From: Chloroflexota bacterium
GTDB taxonomy: Bacteria; Chloroflexota; Dehalococcoidia; UBA3495
Assembly: GCA_002716645.1 (NCBI GenBank)
Contig: PBBR01000027.1
Coordinates: 1-21,378 of the forward strand
Length of the DNA: 21,378 nucleotides
Reading direction: 5' to 3'
The notes beneath the pieces are model-generated. The model searched no databases and was not told the origin of the DNA. It was given only the letters and a program-made list of their open reading frames with translations. Each line of letters starts with the position of its first letter. Positions within the stretch are counted from its first letter, which is position 1. Below are positions 1 to 8,106 of the stretch, one piece after another. A program made the translations under genes and the position numbers.

Positions 1-494
1 ATATTATTATGTTTGCAGACAGGCCATGGGAGATGCGTCTACCTACAATAGAACGGGGAAGGAGCCTACATAGAGAGTTTCACGGTACTGCGCCGCCTGA
101 TCTGATGATGACAGAGTTTGTAATCTGCGGTACTGATTTGGACCAATGTGAACAGGAAGCTCGAATGTATCAAGGGAAGTTCGTAGAGAGTAATTTTTAT
201 CACTACGAATTTTTAAGCGATCATTTCAAATCGGTAAAAGGATACGATTCCTATCAGCAGAAGGCTGAGATCGCACGGTCCGCTGGGTTGGAAGGTGCTA
301 TTGAAGGGTTTATGAGAGCTGCTAGTTGGGGGACACCAGACAAAATTCTCAATGGCCTGCAGGAACGCCGAGAGTTGTTGGGCACCTTTGAGTTAAATGT
401 TTGTTTCCGTTTTGGAGGTACTCCATACGATATAGCCGAAAGAGGTTTGAAGATTTTTGCCAAAGAAGTTCTTCCAGTATTGAAATCATGGTAG
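1..494 (+). CDS. LLM-class flavin-dependent oxidoreductase, C-terminal part (5' end outside window)
   Basis: This is the C-terminal part of a luciferase-like (LLM) flavin or F420-dependent oxidoreductase, a TIM-barrel enzyme family that oxidises small organic substrates. The reading frame is open to the first base of the window, so the ATG at 9 is probably internal and the true start lies upstream. The visible piece has the family's late-barrel character: a segment beginning FADRPWE, a helix rich in acidic residues (DLDQCEQEARMYQGKF), the HYEF...DHFKSVKGYDSY stretch seen after the barrel insertion in many LLM enzymes, and a final FRFGGTPYDIAERGLKIFAKEVLP helix region. It ends with TAG at 492-494 and converges on the next gene 54 bases away. 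The substrate cannot be inferred. Family assignment rests on motif resemblance and is fairly secure; cofactor choice (FMN or F420) is open. Confidence 0.8.
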   Translation, partial: IIMFADRPWEMRLPTIERGRSLHREFHGTAPPDLMMTEFVICGTDLDQCEQEARMYQGKFVESNFYHYEFLSDHFKSVKGYDSYQQKAEIARSAGLEGAIEGFMRAASWGTPDKILNGLQERRELLGTFELNVCFRFGGTPYDIAERGLKIFAKEVLPVLKSW

Positions 495-548
495 TGGTTT
501 AGATTGCTCTGGTCCTTTAGGTTGCATTTTGGCAGGTTAATATAGTAG

Positions 549-2726
549 TCACCAAGAGGCTTGTATTCTATCGTCCAAGGCTTCTCGTAGTCTTTGTGCT
601 TCAACGTTGTATGAACCTTTCTGCGTGATGTTCAATGAATGATTTAAATGTATTTCTGCTTTGTCGTATTTTTCTTCTGAGATATACAGATCAGTCAGCT
701 GATTGCGCAATGGCCAACTGTTAGGAATTAATTTGGATGTTTGCTCGTATAGCTCCAATGCCTCATCATATTTAAGCAGGTTGTCCGCAGAAACAGCCTT
801 TTCAAAAACTGATCGCCAGTAGAGCGGCTGCTGATTTACAGCTTTATCTGCTGATTGATATTTAATTTCTAAGAGGCATTGCCTATTGTTAATATCAGTG
901 TTCGTTATTGGACATTTAAAAGTATCCAGTGCAATGTTATTTTGTATTGCATCAGAGATAATCAAGTTTTTAAATAAGTAGTATGTTGGTATGTTTGGAG
1001 ATAGATTTATTGCCTGTTCTATCATGAGAAATGAGTTATTTAGATCCCCCGTAGCATAATGATGTCTTGCATCGGATGCCGAAAGAGCTGCTCGAAAGTA
1101 GTGTATGTGCCCTGCGCAGCTAATGTACAGGACTATTATAGTTGTTAGGCCAACTGGCAATACCCGCCACAGTGACGACGATTCGGTAGAGATTGATTTA
1201 GAGCTAGTAGCGTTTTTTGGGTTGCTATCATCGGTATCGTTATACGATTCATTGGTAAGAATGTTTGGCAAGGCTATCATAGTCCCTAGCATGACCCAGA
1301 AGACTGTCAAGTCTGAGATTCTTCCGATTCCTAGGGATTGTTCGACTGCTCGGCATATTATAGTAGAAATAATTCCAATGAGAATGATTCGATATTCAAT
1401 AGACACAATCGGAGATTTTTTGATTAGTAGTAGTATTGAAGATACTACTATGGATATGAATAAGAGTGATAACGTCAGTAGACCAAGAACCCCTTGCTCG
1501 AGGAGTTGATGTAGAAACAAATTATGGGCGTTATGGGCTTCTATAGGGAGATGGCTTTCTGAATTGTCTAGTGGGCTGTTAAGAGGAAATACAAAACTGA
1601 ACATGTCTGGCCCGTACCCCGTGGTAATGCCTAACCATTTATTCGGTGGGACTCGATCTTCAAACCATGCTCTAGAGACTATTATTTCCAAAGTAGATAT
1701 CCAAATTGGGATGCGCTGGTTCAGATTTCCATCTAATACTTCATACTGAATTGATGATAGACGACCTGCTATCTCAGATGCTGCTCTAGAATCCTCTTCT
1801 TCTAAGAGTAGGATTGAACCTAGACTTATAATCGTGGAGATAGAAAGTATTAAACTTACCTTTAATGCGAATCGCCAGCCAACATATATGCAAAGTCCTA
1901 TGCAGAAGATAGAAGCAAATACGGCAACTGATATCCAAGCTCCTCTGCTTAGTGTGTGCATCAGGCTAATTATCTGGATTGAGATTATAAGAATCCACAG
2001 GGCATGGTGGTATATAGGTGGTATCCTAGATGCTTTATGGAATTTTCTTTTGTACGTTACAACTGAACAAGTGATAAGAGTCGTTGCTATGGTGAGGCAA
2101 AGCAATGAAGCTGCAAATATTGGGTTCCCCATTGTTAGGGGAATTCGTCCCATGTTTGGCTTGTCGGAGAATTGAAAAGGATTGTAGCCCAGGCTCTGAA
2201 AGATTCCTAATACCCCTAAAATCACTCCTAACGCTATTATGGACGTTAATAATCTGTTTAATTGTCGCTTTGTTTTCAGATTGGCCGCGATAATAGAAAA
2301 TAGTGCTAAATATGAAAAAATATTTACTAAAGCATACCCATCCTGATTGGCGATACCACCCCATACGCTTGTTTGGAAGTTTGTAGAAAACAATGTTGCT
2401 ATTAGTGTAGATACACCCAAAGCCACTATTGCTACTAATGTCCATGAGTAATGTTTCTGTTTAACAAAGACATATATTGTTTTTGGTGTCAGGTTTAATC
2501 GGAATTTGTTAAGGTGTTTTGTTAGAGAGATTTTCCATAAGGTAATGACCACCATCAGGGTAACTAATATGCGTAGCAGAATAACTTTGGGAACTTCTAC
2601 GTTAGAGATAGATGACTCGGCCATAATTGATGTATATGGCATGGCGATTAATGGAATGCTTAGGACTGATGTCAGCCACATCGCTTCCAGAATGATTGTG
2701 GCTGCTTTAAGCTGGTTTATCTTCAT
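549..2726 (-). CDS. O-antigen ligase/polymerase-family membrane protein with C-terminal TPR-like region
   Basis: This is a 725-residue polytopic membrane protein of the O-antigen ligase (WaaL/Wzy-type, Wzy_C) superfamily, whose members transfer or polymerise lipid-linked glycans at the outer face of the membrane. Hydrophobic segments run from about residue 10 to 490, roughly ten to twelve of them. Visible family marks are GNPIFAAS (200-207), SRGAW (260-264) before a long helix, and a large outer loop (about 310-405) ending in HNAHNLFLHQLLEQG (398-412). The last 160 residues are soluble and helical, with TPR-like repeats (KYDEALELYEQ and EKYDKAEIHL), a known arrangement in long members of this family. 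No glycosyltransferase or sugar-nucleotide gene is next to it, so donor and acceptor are unknown. No strong Shine-Dalgarno precedes the ATG. It ends in TGA at 549-551. Confidence 0.8.
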   Translation of the reverse strand: MKINQLKAATIILEAMWLTSVLSIPLIAMPYTSIMAESSISNVEVPKVILLRILVTLMVVITLWKISLTKHLNKFRLNLTPKTIYVFVKQKHYSWTLVAIVALGVSTLIATLFSTNFQTSVWGGIANQDGYALVNIFSYLALFSIIAANLKTKRQLNRLLTSIIALGVILGVLGIFQSLGYNPFQFSDKPNMGRIPLTMGNPIFAASLLCLTIATTLITCSVVTYKRKFHKASRIPPIYHHALWILIISIQIISLMHTLSRGAWISVAVFASIFCIGLCIYVGWRFALKVSLILSISTIISLGSILLLEEEDSRAASEIAGRLSSIQYEVLDGNLNQRIPIWISTLEIIVSRAWFEDRVPPNKWLGITTGYGPDMFSFVFPLNSPLDNSESHLPIEAHNAHNLFLHQLLEQGVLGLLTLSLLFISIVVSSILLLIKKSPIVSIEYRIILIGIISTIICRAVEQSLGIGRISDLTVFWVMLGTMIALPNILTNESYNDTDDSNPKNATSSKSISTESSSLWRVLPVGLTTIIVLYISCAGHIHYFRAALSASDARHHYATGDLNNSFLMIEQAINLSPNIPTYYLFKNLIISDAIQNNIALDTFKCPITNTDINNRQCLLEIKYQSADKAVNQQPLYWRSVFEKAVSADNLLKYDEALELYEQTSKLIPNSWPLRNQLTDLYISEEKYDKAEIHLNHSLNITQKGSYNVEAQRLREALDDRIQASW

Positions 2727-2794
2727 AATATAGTCGCAATTTTACATGTTCTAAATATCTATAGTATATGCGTACACCGTTAAAATTTATGATG

Positions 2795-2800
2795 TATAAT
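2795..2800 (+). promoter_or_regulatory. Predicted -10 box upstream of the first MFS gene
   Basis: A perfect TATAAT lies 47 bases before the ATG at 2848. No good -35 hexamer is visible at 16-18 bases, so this is a tentative call. A start of transcription near 2807 would leave too little leader for the TTG at 2824, which favours the ATG at 2848 as the MFS start. Confidence 0.4.
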
Positions 2801-2847
2801 TTGCCACCAGCACAAATAAAGATTTGATTAAGGGATTTTGTTGGCGC

Positions 2848-4116
2848 ATGAAGGACCAGAAATCTAACAGTCAAAAACGCAACTATGGATGGGTAGTTCT
2901 AGGATTAATATTTGGAAACCTAGTTGTTGAGGGTGGAATTCGGAACAGTGCTCCGGTATTTTTGCCAGCCTTGAGGTCTAGTTTTGGGCAAAGTTCTGCA
3001 CTAACGGCAGCGGTATTTTCGATGTCAGGAGTAGTTGGTGGATTTATTGCTCCGGTTTTAGGACGTATTCTTGATAAAATAGGGCCCCGCTACCTGTTTC
3101 CTATTGCTGGAGTCATTATATTGCTGGGTTTCCTAGCCAGCAGTATGGTCAGTAACATATGGCAATTATTTATTTTTTATAGTGTCCTAGCTACGCTTGG
3201 TCATACTACGATTGGAGCATTTTCTGCAACAGCTGTATTGGCGCCTTGGTTCCCGAGAAATAAAGGCGTTATATTGGGGATTGCTGACTCTGGTAATCCT
3301 GCCGGACAGGCGATATTTACGCCATTATCACAACTTATTATCACCAATTATGGATGGAGATCAGGGTTTCAGGTATTAGGTGTTTTGTTCTTCTTGTTGA
3401 CTGCCCCGTTGAACCTTTTGTTCCAAAGGAGACCGCCAAATCCAAACGTAGATGAAGAGAATGGCTTCTCTGAGGATATAGTAGCAACTCCAGAGGATTC
3501 TGTTCCTGATATGTCAGTAAACGGAGGACAAGGAATAAAAGTTACTAGAGAGCCTGCTGTCTGGTTTTTGCTCATATCAAGGGCTACTGGAACTATTTCT
3601 CATCAAATGACAAATCTGCACATAATATCCTTTTTCATATTTGCAGGATATGGAGGTATACAGGCTGCTACTGCCCTGGGTATAGCTGGGCTGTTTGGTA
3701 TTGGTGCACGTCCCGTATTCGGAATACTTTCTGACAGGATAGGTAGGGAAATAATTTTCAGCGTTGCCATGGGTATGACTTTTATGTCGATCCTGGTAGT
3801 TTTATTGTTTACGGAAGGGGCGAACTTGTGGGCGTTGATTTTGTTCGTGGCCCTTACCGGTTTAAGCGATGGTCTGAACGGGCTTTTATTGGGTGCTAAG
3901 GCTGCAGATATTTATCCTTCAAATGTACTAGGTTCAGTTTCTGGAATGGTAGATGTCGGTAGAGGCATAGGCTGGGCAACCGGAGGTATCCTTACTGGTT
4001 TCATGTTCGATCAATACGGGGATTATAATTTAGCGTATTCTGTGGCTGCGGTTTTGGTCTTGCTCTCAATTGCTTCCGCATGGGTAGTGCGATTCGTGGA
4101 GCCAAAAACTTTTTAG
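2848..4116 (+). CDS. MFS transporter (paralogue A)
   Basis: This is a 422-residue major facilitator superfamily carrier with about 12 membrane helices in two halves separated by a polar loop (about residues 190-225). The loop between helices 2 and 3 carries GRILDKIGPRYLFP, and the matching loop of the second half carries GILSDRIGRE, the standard MFS gating motif. APWFPRNKGVILGIADSG resembles monocarboxylate or oxalate/formate antiporter-like carriers. I chose the ATG at 2848 over the TTG at 2824 because MKDQKSNSQKRNYG then lines up with MDQKKNTKPKRNYG, the start of the paralogue at 8107-9411; about two thirds of residues match by eye over the whole length. The substrate is unknown, probably an organic anion. 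The gene converges on the nitronate monooxygenase gene with 64 bases between and no clear terminator hairpin. Confidence 0.9.
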   Translation: MKDQKSNSQKRNYGWVVLGLIFGNLVVEGGIRNSAPVFLPALRSSFGQSSALTAAVFSMSGVVGGFIAPVLGRILDKIGPRYLFPIAGVIILLGFLASSMVSNIWQLFIFYSVLATLGHTTIGAFSATAVLAPWFPRNKGVILGIADSGNPAGQAIFTPLSQLIITNYGWRSGFQVLGVLFFLLTAPLNLLFQRRPPNPNVDEENGFSEDIVATPEDSVPDMSVNGGQGIKVTREPAVWFLLISRATGTISHQMTNLHIISFFIFAGYGGIQAATALGIAGLFGIGARPVFGILSDRIGREIIFSVAMGMTFMSILVVLLFTEGANLWALILFVALTGLSDGLNGLLLGAKAADIYPSNVLGSVSGMVDVGRGIGWATGGILTGFMFDQYGDYNLAYSVAAVLVLLSIASAWVVRFVEPKTF

Positions 4117-4180
4117 AATACAGGATAGTTATCGCGTTGTACGAATATGAACGGCAACGGTTCGCGAATATAGCATCAAG

Positions 4181-5218
4181 TTACATTCCAGAATTCATTT
4201 CATCCCGTAATGTAAACAGAAGTTGAGATGCTGTCATCTTTCTTGCTCTGTCATATCCTTTACCTGCCCATAAGCTTTGGTATTCCCCATTATTAAGCCT
4301 GTTAGCCAATTGGCGAACTGGCCCGGTTACTGTGTTTTGCATTGGGAATGGAAGGATAGGCTTGTTTGCCATCAACTGCATAAATTCATTATTTATACCT
4401 TGAGCACGCCTACCAGAGAATGCCCTGGTGAACGACGTTTTCCTACGACGTTCACTAAGTAAAAATTTCTTGTGCTCTGCTGTGGTACCAGATTCATCAC
4501 AAGTTAGAAAGGCTGTTCCCATTTGTACTGCGGTAGCTCCTAAGTTCAGCGCGTTATTAATATCATGCCCATCCATTATTGCGCCGGCTGCTACCAACGG
4601 GAGGTCCGTCACCTTTATGATTTCTTCGATCAATATGTTGAGAGGTAAATCATCATCGTTACTATTGGGATCGAATGTACCTCTGTGTCCACCTGCCTCA
4701 ATCCCTTGAGCGACTATAAAGTCAGCATCGGATTCCTTGATAGCTAGGGCCTCGGCAGGGTTAGTCGCGGTTATCCCTACGATTATTCCTAGAGAATGGG
4801 CTTTTTCAATAATACTCTGTGAGGGAATTCCAAAATGGAAAGTTAGTATTTCTGTTGGATTCAGCCAAATAGCCTCTAACTGAATATTGATATCTGGAAA
4901 AAACGGTTCCTTAGGAAGAGCTAGTTGAGTATCTCCTAGTATAGGTAAATCGAGCAAGGCTTCTAACGCTAACGATTGTATTTCTGCAGTAAGTGCTTCT
5001 ATAGGTTGGAATATAAAGAAGTTAGCGTTAATTGGACCATTTGTAAGTAATTTGGTGGTCGTTAAGTCGTCAATAATTTTCTCTGGAACGCTGTAGGCAA
5101 AACCAAAACTACCGATACCTCCATTGTTAGAAACGGCACTAACCAACTCAGGTGTGTTTGGGCCGCCGGCCATGGGAGCCTGCATAACTGGGATTTTCAA
5201 TTGTGAGAATTGGAACAT
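4181..5218 (-). CDS. Nitronate monooxygenase (2-nitropropane dioxygenase family)
   Basis: This is a 345-residue FMN-dependent TIM-barrel enzyme of the nitronate monooxygenase family, which oxidises alkyl nitronates to carbonyl compounds and nitrite. Motifs appear in family order: QAPMAGGPNTPEL (13-25) for the first FMN-binding strand, SNNGGIGSFG (30-39), GITATNPAEALA (148-159), VAQGIEAGGHRG (169-180) with the active-site histidine, and the phosphate-binding strands LVAAGAIMDG (208-217) and GATAVQMGTAFL (227-238). Length and motif set fit class I enzymes such as those of Pseudomonas. Start ATG is at 5218 and stop TAA-strand codon at 4181. The gene lies 30 bases downstream of the methyltransferase gene on the same strand, so both probably share the promoter at 6037-6065. 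Close homologues may instead act as enoyl-ACP reductases, but the GGHRG motif favours the monooxygenase. Confidence 0.9.
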   Translation of the reverse strand: MFQFSQLKIPVMQAPMAGGPNTPELVSAVSNNGGIGSFGFAYSVPEKIIDDLTTTKLLTNGPINANFFIFQPIEALTAEIQSLALEALLDLPILGDTQLALPKEPFFPDINIQLEAIWLNPTEILTFHFGIPSQSIIEKAHSLGIIVGITATNPAEALAIKESDADFIVAQGIEAGGHRGTFDPNSNDDDLPLNILIEEIIKVTDLPLVAAGAIMDGHDINNALNLGATAVQMGTAFLTCDESGTTAEHKKFLLSERRRKTSFTRAFSGRRAQGINNEFMQLMANKPILPFPMQNTVTGPVRQLANRLNNGEYQSLWAGKGYDRARKMTASQLLFTLRDEMNSGM

Positions 5219-5248
5219 ATATAAGTCTATTATATGACTAATGAATAG

Positions 5249-6013
5249 TTACATAGGGTCTGATAATTTTGTAGTGTTTATATATAACCAAGTGCTGCCC
5301 ATACCGAATGGTTCTCCGTCTATAGAACTATAAGCCTGGTGATTTCCAAACCCAGCTTTTTCTAGCATGGTAACGAGTTCTAAATAGGTATACAGTCGTT
5401 GGGATAGTATCTTTTTCTCTATTTGACCATCTTTAATAAAAGTCCATTCTGATTCTATCCTGCTGGTTTCATGGTCAAAAGTCCGCTCTTCTAGAGCAAG
5501 TAATTCTCCAACTGGCCACCATACTCTTTCTTGTGATTCCATTTCGGGAAGGCGAGTTTCGATTAAAGGTGTGTCTAGGATAAACGATGCTCCCGTTTTT
5601 AAGGACCTTGATACGCGTTGTAGGAAGTCCGCATTATCGGCTTCATTAAAATACCCAAAACTACTCCAGAAACATATAGCTCCGTCAAAATGGTCATGCC
5701 ACGGTAAATCGCGCATATCCATTTCTAACCAGTTAATATCGAGATTTATATCCTTGGCTTTGGTCTGGGCCAAATCTAATAACTCAGTATTTATATCTAT
5801 CCCCGTTACCTGATAGCCTCTCCGAGCTAATTCTATCGATATGCGTCCGGATCCGCATGGGACGTCAAGTATGGATGCTCCGGAATTTAATCCCAGGGAT
5901 TCTTCAATAAAATAGGTCTCATCAAGAGTAGTTTCTAGATCGCGAGACTCGTTGACAAAGTCTAGAACCGGGCCTGAAAAGAAATCTTGCCACCATTCGT
6001 GTTTATTACTCAT
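5249..6013 (-). CDS. Class I SAM-dependent methyltransferase
   Basis: This is a 254-residue Rossmann-fold methyltransferase of the Methyltransf_25/11 type. Motif I, ILDVPCGSGR (48-57), binds S-adenosylmethionine; GIDINTELLDLA (71-82) ends the second strand with the acidic residue that holds the ribose. MDMRDLPW (98-105) and FDGAICFWSSFGYF (109-122) follow as motifs post-I and II. The C-terminal half, LYTYLELVTMLEKAGF onward, forms the usual substrate-binding cap. The target (small molecule or macromolecule) cannot be read from the sequence. A Shine-Dalgarno GAGG sits five bases before the ATG. It is the first gene of a two-gene minus-strand operon with the nitronate monooxygenase and is divergent from the flavoprotein gene at 6174. 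Confidence 0.88.
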   Translation of the reverse strand: MSNKHEWWQDFFSGPVLDFVNESRDLETTLDETYFIEESLGLNSGASILDVPCGSGRISIELARRGYQVTGIDINTELLDLAQTKAKDINLDINWLEMDMRDLPWHDHFDGAICFWSSFGYFNEADNADFLQRVSRSLKTGASFILDTPLIETRLPEMESQERVWWPVGELLALEERTFDHETSRIESEWTFIKDGQIEKKILSQRLYTYLELVTMLEKAGFGNHQAYSSIDGEPFGMGSTWLYINTTKLSDPM

Positions 6014-6036
6014 AAATGCCTCTTGTTATTGGTAGG

Positions 6037-6065
6037 AGTCTAGCAATAGGCTGTTTATGGGTCAA
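6037..6065 (-). promoter_or_regulatory. Predicted promoter of the methyltransferase-nitronate monooxygenase operon
   Basis: Read on the minus strand, TTGACC (6065-6060) and TAGACT (6042-6037) are separated by 17 bases, and TGC precedes the -10 hexamer as an extended -10. Transcription would start near 6030, leaving a short leader that still contains the GAGG ribosome-binding site. Confidence 0.5.
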
Positions 6066-6082
6066 TCGAGGTGCAGTGATAG

Positions 6083-6103
6083 TTATCTAAATGATAATAT
6101 AAT
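6083..6103 (+). promoter_or_regulatory. Predicted -10 box with adjoining inverted repeat upstream of the flavoprotein gene
   Basis: TATAAT at 6098-6103 directly follows the inverted repeat TTATC-5 bases-GATAA (6083-6097). No good -35 hexamer is present, so the repeat could be an activator or repressor site. The gene starts about 70 bases downstream. Tentative. Confidence 0.35.
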
Positions 6104-6173
6104 CGCATATGCTGAGAGATGTACTCTATTCATTTAAGTAAGCTTTCATTCTCTTGATGTCCGGAGGTAAACA

Positions 6174-7346
6174 GTGACTGTTATTTTCCCTGAAGAACGT
6201 GAAGCCAAGCGTATAGCATTATTGGATACAGTTGAAAGTTTGCGTGATGTTTTTATCGATGGTGCTGATGAAGCAGAACAGACTGGTACCTTGCCCATTG
6301 CAACAGTAGATGCGATTGATGCTGCTGGGCTATTTTCATATAAAGCTGCACGCGAGTTTGGCGGAGCGGAAGCCGATGCTCTTACGCAATTGGATGTTAT
6401 AGAAGCAGCTAGCCGTATAGACCCTGCCGCCGGGTGGTGCATTATGATATGTTCTGGGTCTCAGTCAGGAATGTCGGCGTATCTAAGTGAAGAGTCTCTT
6501 AAAGAGATTTGTGTAAACGGTAAATTGCCTAGAGTAGCAGGTGCTGCTGCTCCTAGTGGCCAAGCTAAGGTGCTTGAGGATGGATATTGTGTGAGTGGTC
6601 GGTGGCAATTTGCTAGTGGAATCAGACATTCCAATTATCTGGCATTCGGTGCTATGACTGTTGGTGATATCGAGTCAAAACAGATCAGGGTCATATTGCC
6701 TACATCTGAAGCAAAGATACATGACAATTGGCATGTAATGGGAATGCAAGGCACAGGAAGCTGCGATTTTTCCATTGATGACGTTTTTGTACCTAAGAGA
6801 ATGACTTGGGAAGGCGAGACAAAACCGTTACGAGGTGGTCCGAATTTCTTTCTTGGTAGGCCAGGAATGCAGACGACAGGGCATTGTGGGGTTGCACTTG
6901 GTATAGGACTGAGAGCATTGGATGAAATAATAGAATTGGCAAAGACTAAAAAACGAGGATACCGTGGTACGAAATCCTTAATATCTGATCGAGGATCATT
7001 TCAACGATTCCTCGGAGAGTCAGATATGCGACTTAAAGCAGCTAAAGCCTTGGCAGTTCAAGTAATTGAAGAAGCTTGGATTTTAGTCAGCAAAGGAATA
7101 GTTCCTCCTCCAGAATTGCAGGCGCGTCTACGGGCTTCAAGCACGTACTGTACGGAAGAGGTGTCTGATGTTGTTTCTCAAGCGTTTCGTTTTGGTGGAG
7201 GCTCTGCGATGTTCAGTTCGCATATTTTGCAGAAATGTCTTAGAGATATACATGCTACGGCGGCTCACAACATGGTTAGTGATAGGTCATACGAAAATCA
7301 TGGTCAATTCATGTTGGAATTTCCTGATGCTAATCCTATGGGATAA
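6174..7346 (+). CDS. Acyl-CoA-dehydrogenase-fold flavoprotein, probably a monooxygenase/hydroxylase
   Basis: This 390-residue protein has the acyl-CoA dehydrogenase fold but more resembles the flavin-dependent hydroxylase branch (HsaA, DszC and relatives), which use reduced flavin and oxygen. The N-terminal helical domain includes AAREFGGAEAD (58-68). The beta domain has VSGRWQFASGIRHSNY (140-155) and NWHVMGMQGTGSCDF (185-199), the flavin-contact strands. The C-terminal helical domain ends with RDIHATAAHNMVSDRSYENHG (357-377), where true dehydrogenases carry the YEGT segment with the catalytic glutamate; that segment is missing. The start is GTG at 6174, supported by GGAGG six bases upstream. 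It is followed on the same strand by the nitroreductase gene, which could supply reduced flavin, but 120 bases and a possible promoter separate them. The substrate is unknown. Confidence 0.85.
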   Translation: MTVIFPEEREAKRIALLDTVESLRDVFIDGADEAEQTGTLPIATVDAIDAAGLFSYKAAREFGGAEADALTQLDVIEAASRIDPAAGWCIMICSGSQSGMSAYLSEESLKEICVNGKLPRVAGAAAPSGQAKVLEDGYCVSGRWQFASGIRHSNYLAFGAMTVGDIESKQIRVILPTSEAKIHDNWHVMGMQGTGSCDFSIDDVFVPKRMTWEGETKPLRGGPNFFLGRPGMQTTGHCGVALGIGLRALDEIIELAKTKKRGYRGTKSLISDRGSFQRFLGESDMRLKAAKALAVQVIEEAWILVSKGIVPPPELQARLRASSTYCTEEVSDVVSQAFRFGGGSAMFSSHILQKCLRDIHATAAHNMVSDRSYENHGQFMLEFPDANPMG

Positions 7347-7466
7347 TCAGACTGGTTTCCATAAATATCATGAGCCCATTAATTGCAATATTGTGCGTAA
7401 ATGGTAGTTATTTAGTACAATGTGTCCGGGAGGAAATCTAATAGGAGATGTGCAATATACACTCGT

Positions 7467-8036
7467 ATGAATAACTCTCATAGTATTATAGATATCATTA
7501 AGTCTAGAAGAAACACCAAACAATTTGTTAACCGCAACGTTACTGACAATGAGCTCCGGATTATCCTAGATTCCGCTGTATGGGCTCCTAACCATAGGAA
7601 TATCGAGCCTTGGAGATTTTTCGTAATCAGAAAAGATTCACCGATAAAATCTGATATAGCTAATGGGTTGATAGATCTTCAGGAAAAGGCTTCAGGAATT
7701 ACGTCGTCTGATATCCAAAAACAGCGAATTATTGGAGAAGTATCGGACTATCCTTCTTTGATATTTGTCTATAGCCTTGTTGATGATAGTGACGAGATGA
7801 CCGAAGAGAATTATGGCGCGGTCTGTTGTGCAATACAGAATATGCAACTAGTTGCCACTTCAATTGGCCTGTCTGCGGGTTGGTCAACCGGTAAAGTGGC
7901 TAAACTACATAACATGGATGCTGTCTTGGGGATAACTGAAAAATTGAAGATGGTCGGAGTTTTGACTATTGGAGAACCAGAAGATTCTGTAGATAAAGGT
8001 CGTACGAGTTATGAAGAATTAACTCAATGGTTTTAG
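7467..8036 (+). CDS. Nitroreductase-family protein
   Basis: This is a 189-residue FMN-dependent nitroreductase-fold protein; family members reduce nitro groups, quinones or flavins with NAD(P)H as homodimers. The FMN-phosphate site SRRNTKQF is at 13-20. APNHRNIEPWRFFVI (40-54) is the standard substrate/FMN loop, YGAVCCAIQNMQLVATSIGLSAGW (116-139) the central helix, and VGVLTIGEPED (163-173) the last strand. An in-frame GTG at 7422 would add 15 residues, but family alignment begins at MNNSHSIIDIIKSRRN, and a TACAAT -10-like box at 7416-7421 overlaps the GTG, so I chose ATG 7467. The ribosome-binding site is not ideal: AGGAG at 7443-7447 is about 19 bases upstream. The gene ends at a bidirectional terminator and converges on the second MFS gene. 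Confidence 0.85.
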   Translation: MNNSHSIIDIIKSRRNTKQFVNRNVTDNELRIILDSAVWAPNHRNIEPWRFFVIRKDSPIKSDIANGLIDLQEKASGITSSDIQKQRIIGEVSDYPSLIFVYSLVDDSDEMTEENYGAVCCAIQNMQLVATSIGLSAGWSTGKVAKLHNMDAVLGITEKLKMVGVLTIGEPEDSVDKGRTSYEELTQWF

Positions 8037-8055
8037 ATAACTAAATCTAAGTTAG

Positions 8056-8100
8056 TCAGAAGAGTGGCCATAGGTGAAATGCCTATAGCCACTCTTCTGA
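8056..8100. terminator. Bidirectional transcription terminator hairpin
   Basis: Two 19-base arms (8056-8074 and 8082-8100) pair with a single G-T type mismatch around a 7-base loop. The hairpin sits exactly between the convergent nitroreductase and MFS genes, beginning 20 bases after one stop and ending 6 bases before the other. Flanks are A/T-rich but lack a long T run. Confidence 0.75.
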
Positions 8101-8106
8101 TATTTA

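Noticed and set aside
1105..1509. Plus-strand ORF inside the O-antigen ligase-type gene, and similar ORFs at 1834-2175 and 2506-2733
   Set aside because: They lie opposite a clear 725-residue membrane protein; no ribosome-binding sites or recognisable domains.
4117..4180. Possible terminator between the convergent MFS and nitronate monooxygenase genes
   Set aside because: Only 4-base arms (GAAC...GTTC) and the palindrome TTCGCGAA; no stable stem or T tract.
7422..7466. GTG 7422 as the nitroreductase start, giving 15 more residues
   Set aside because: The added segment is basic and unlike family N-termini, and a -10-like TACAAT overlaps it; not excluded, as the ribosome-binding site for ATG 7467 is poorly spaced.
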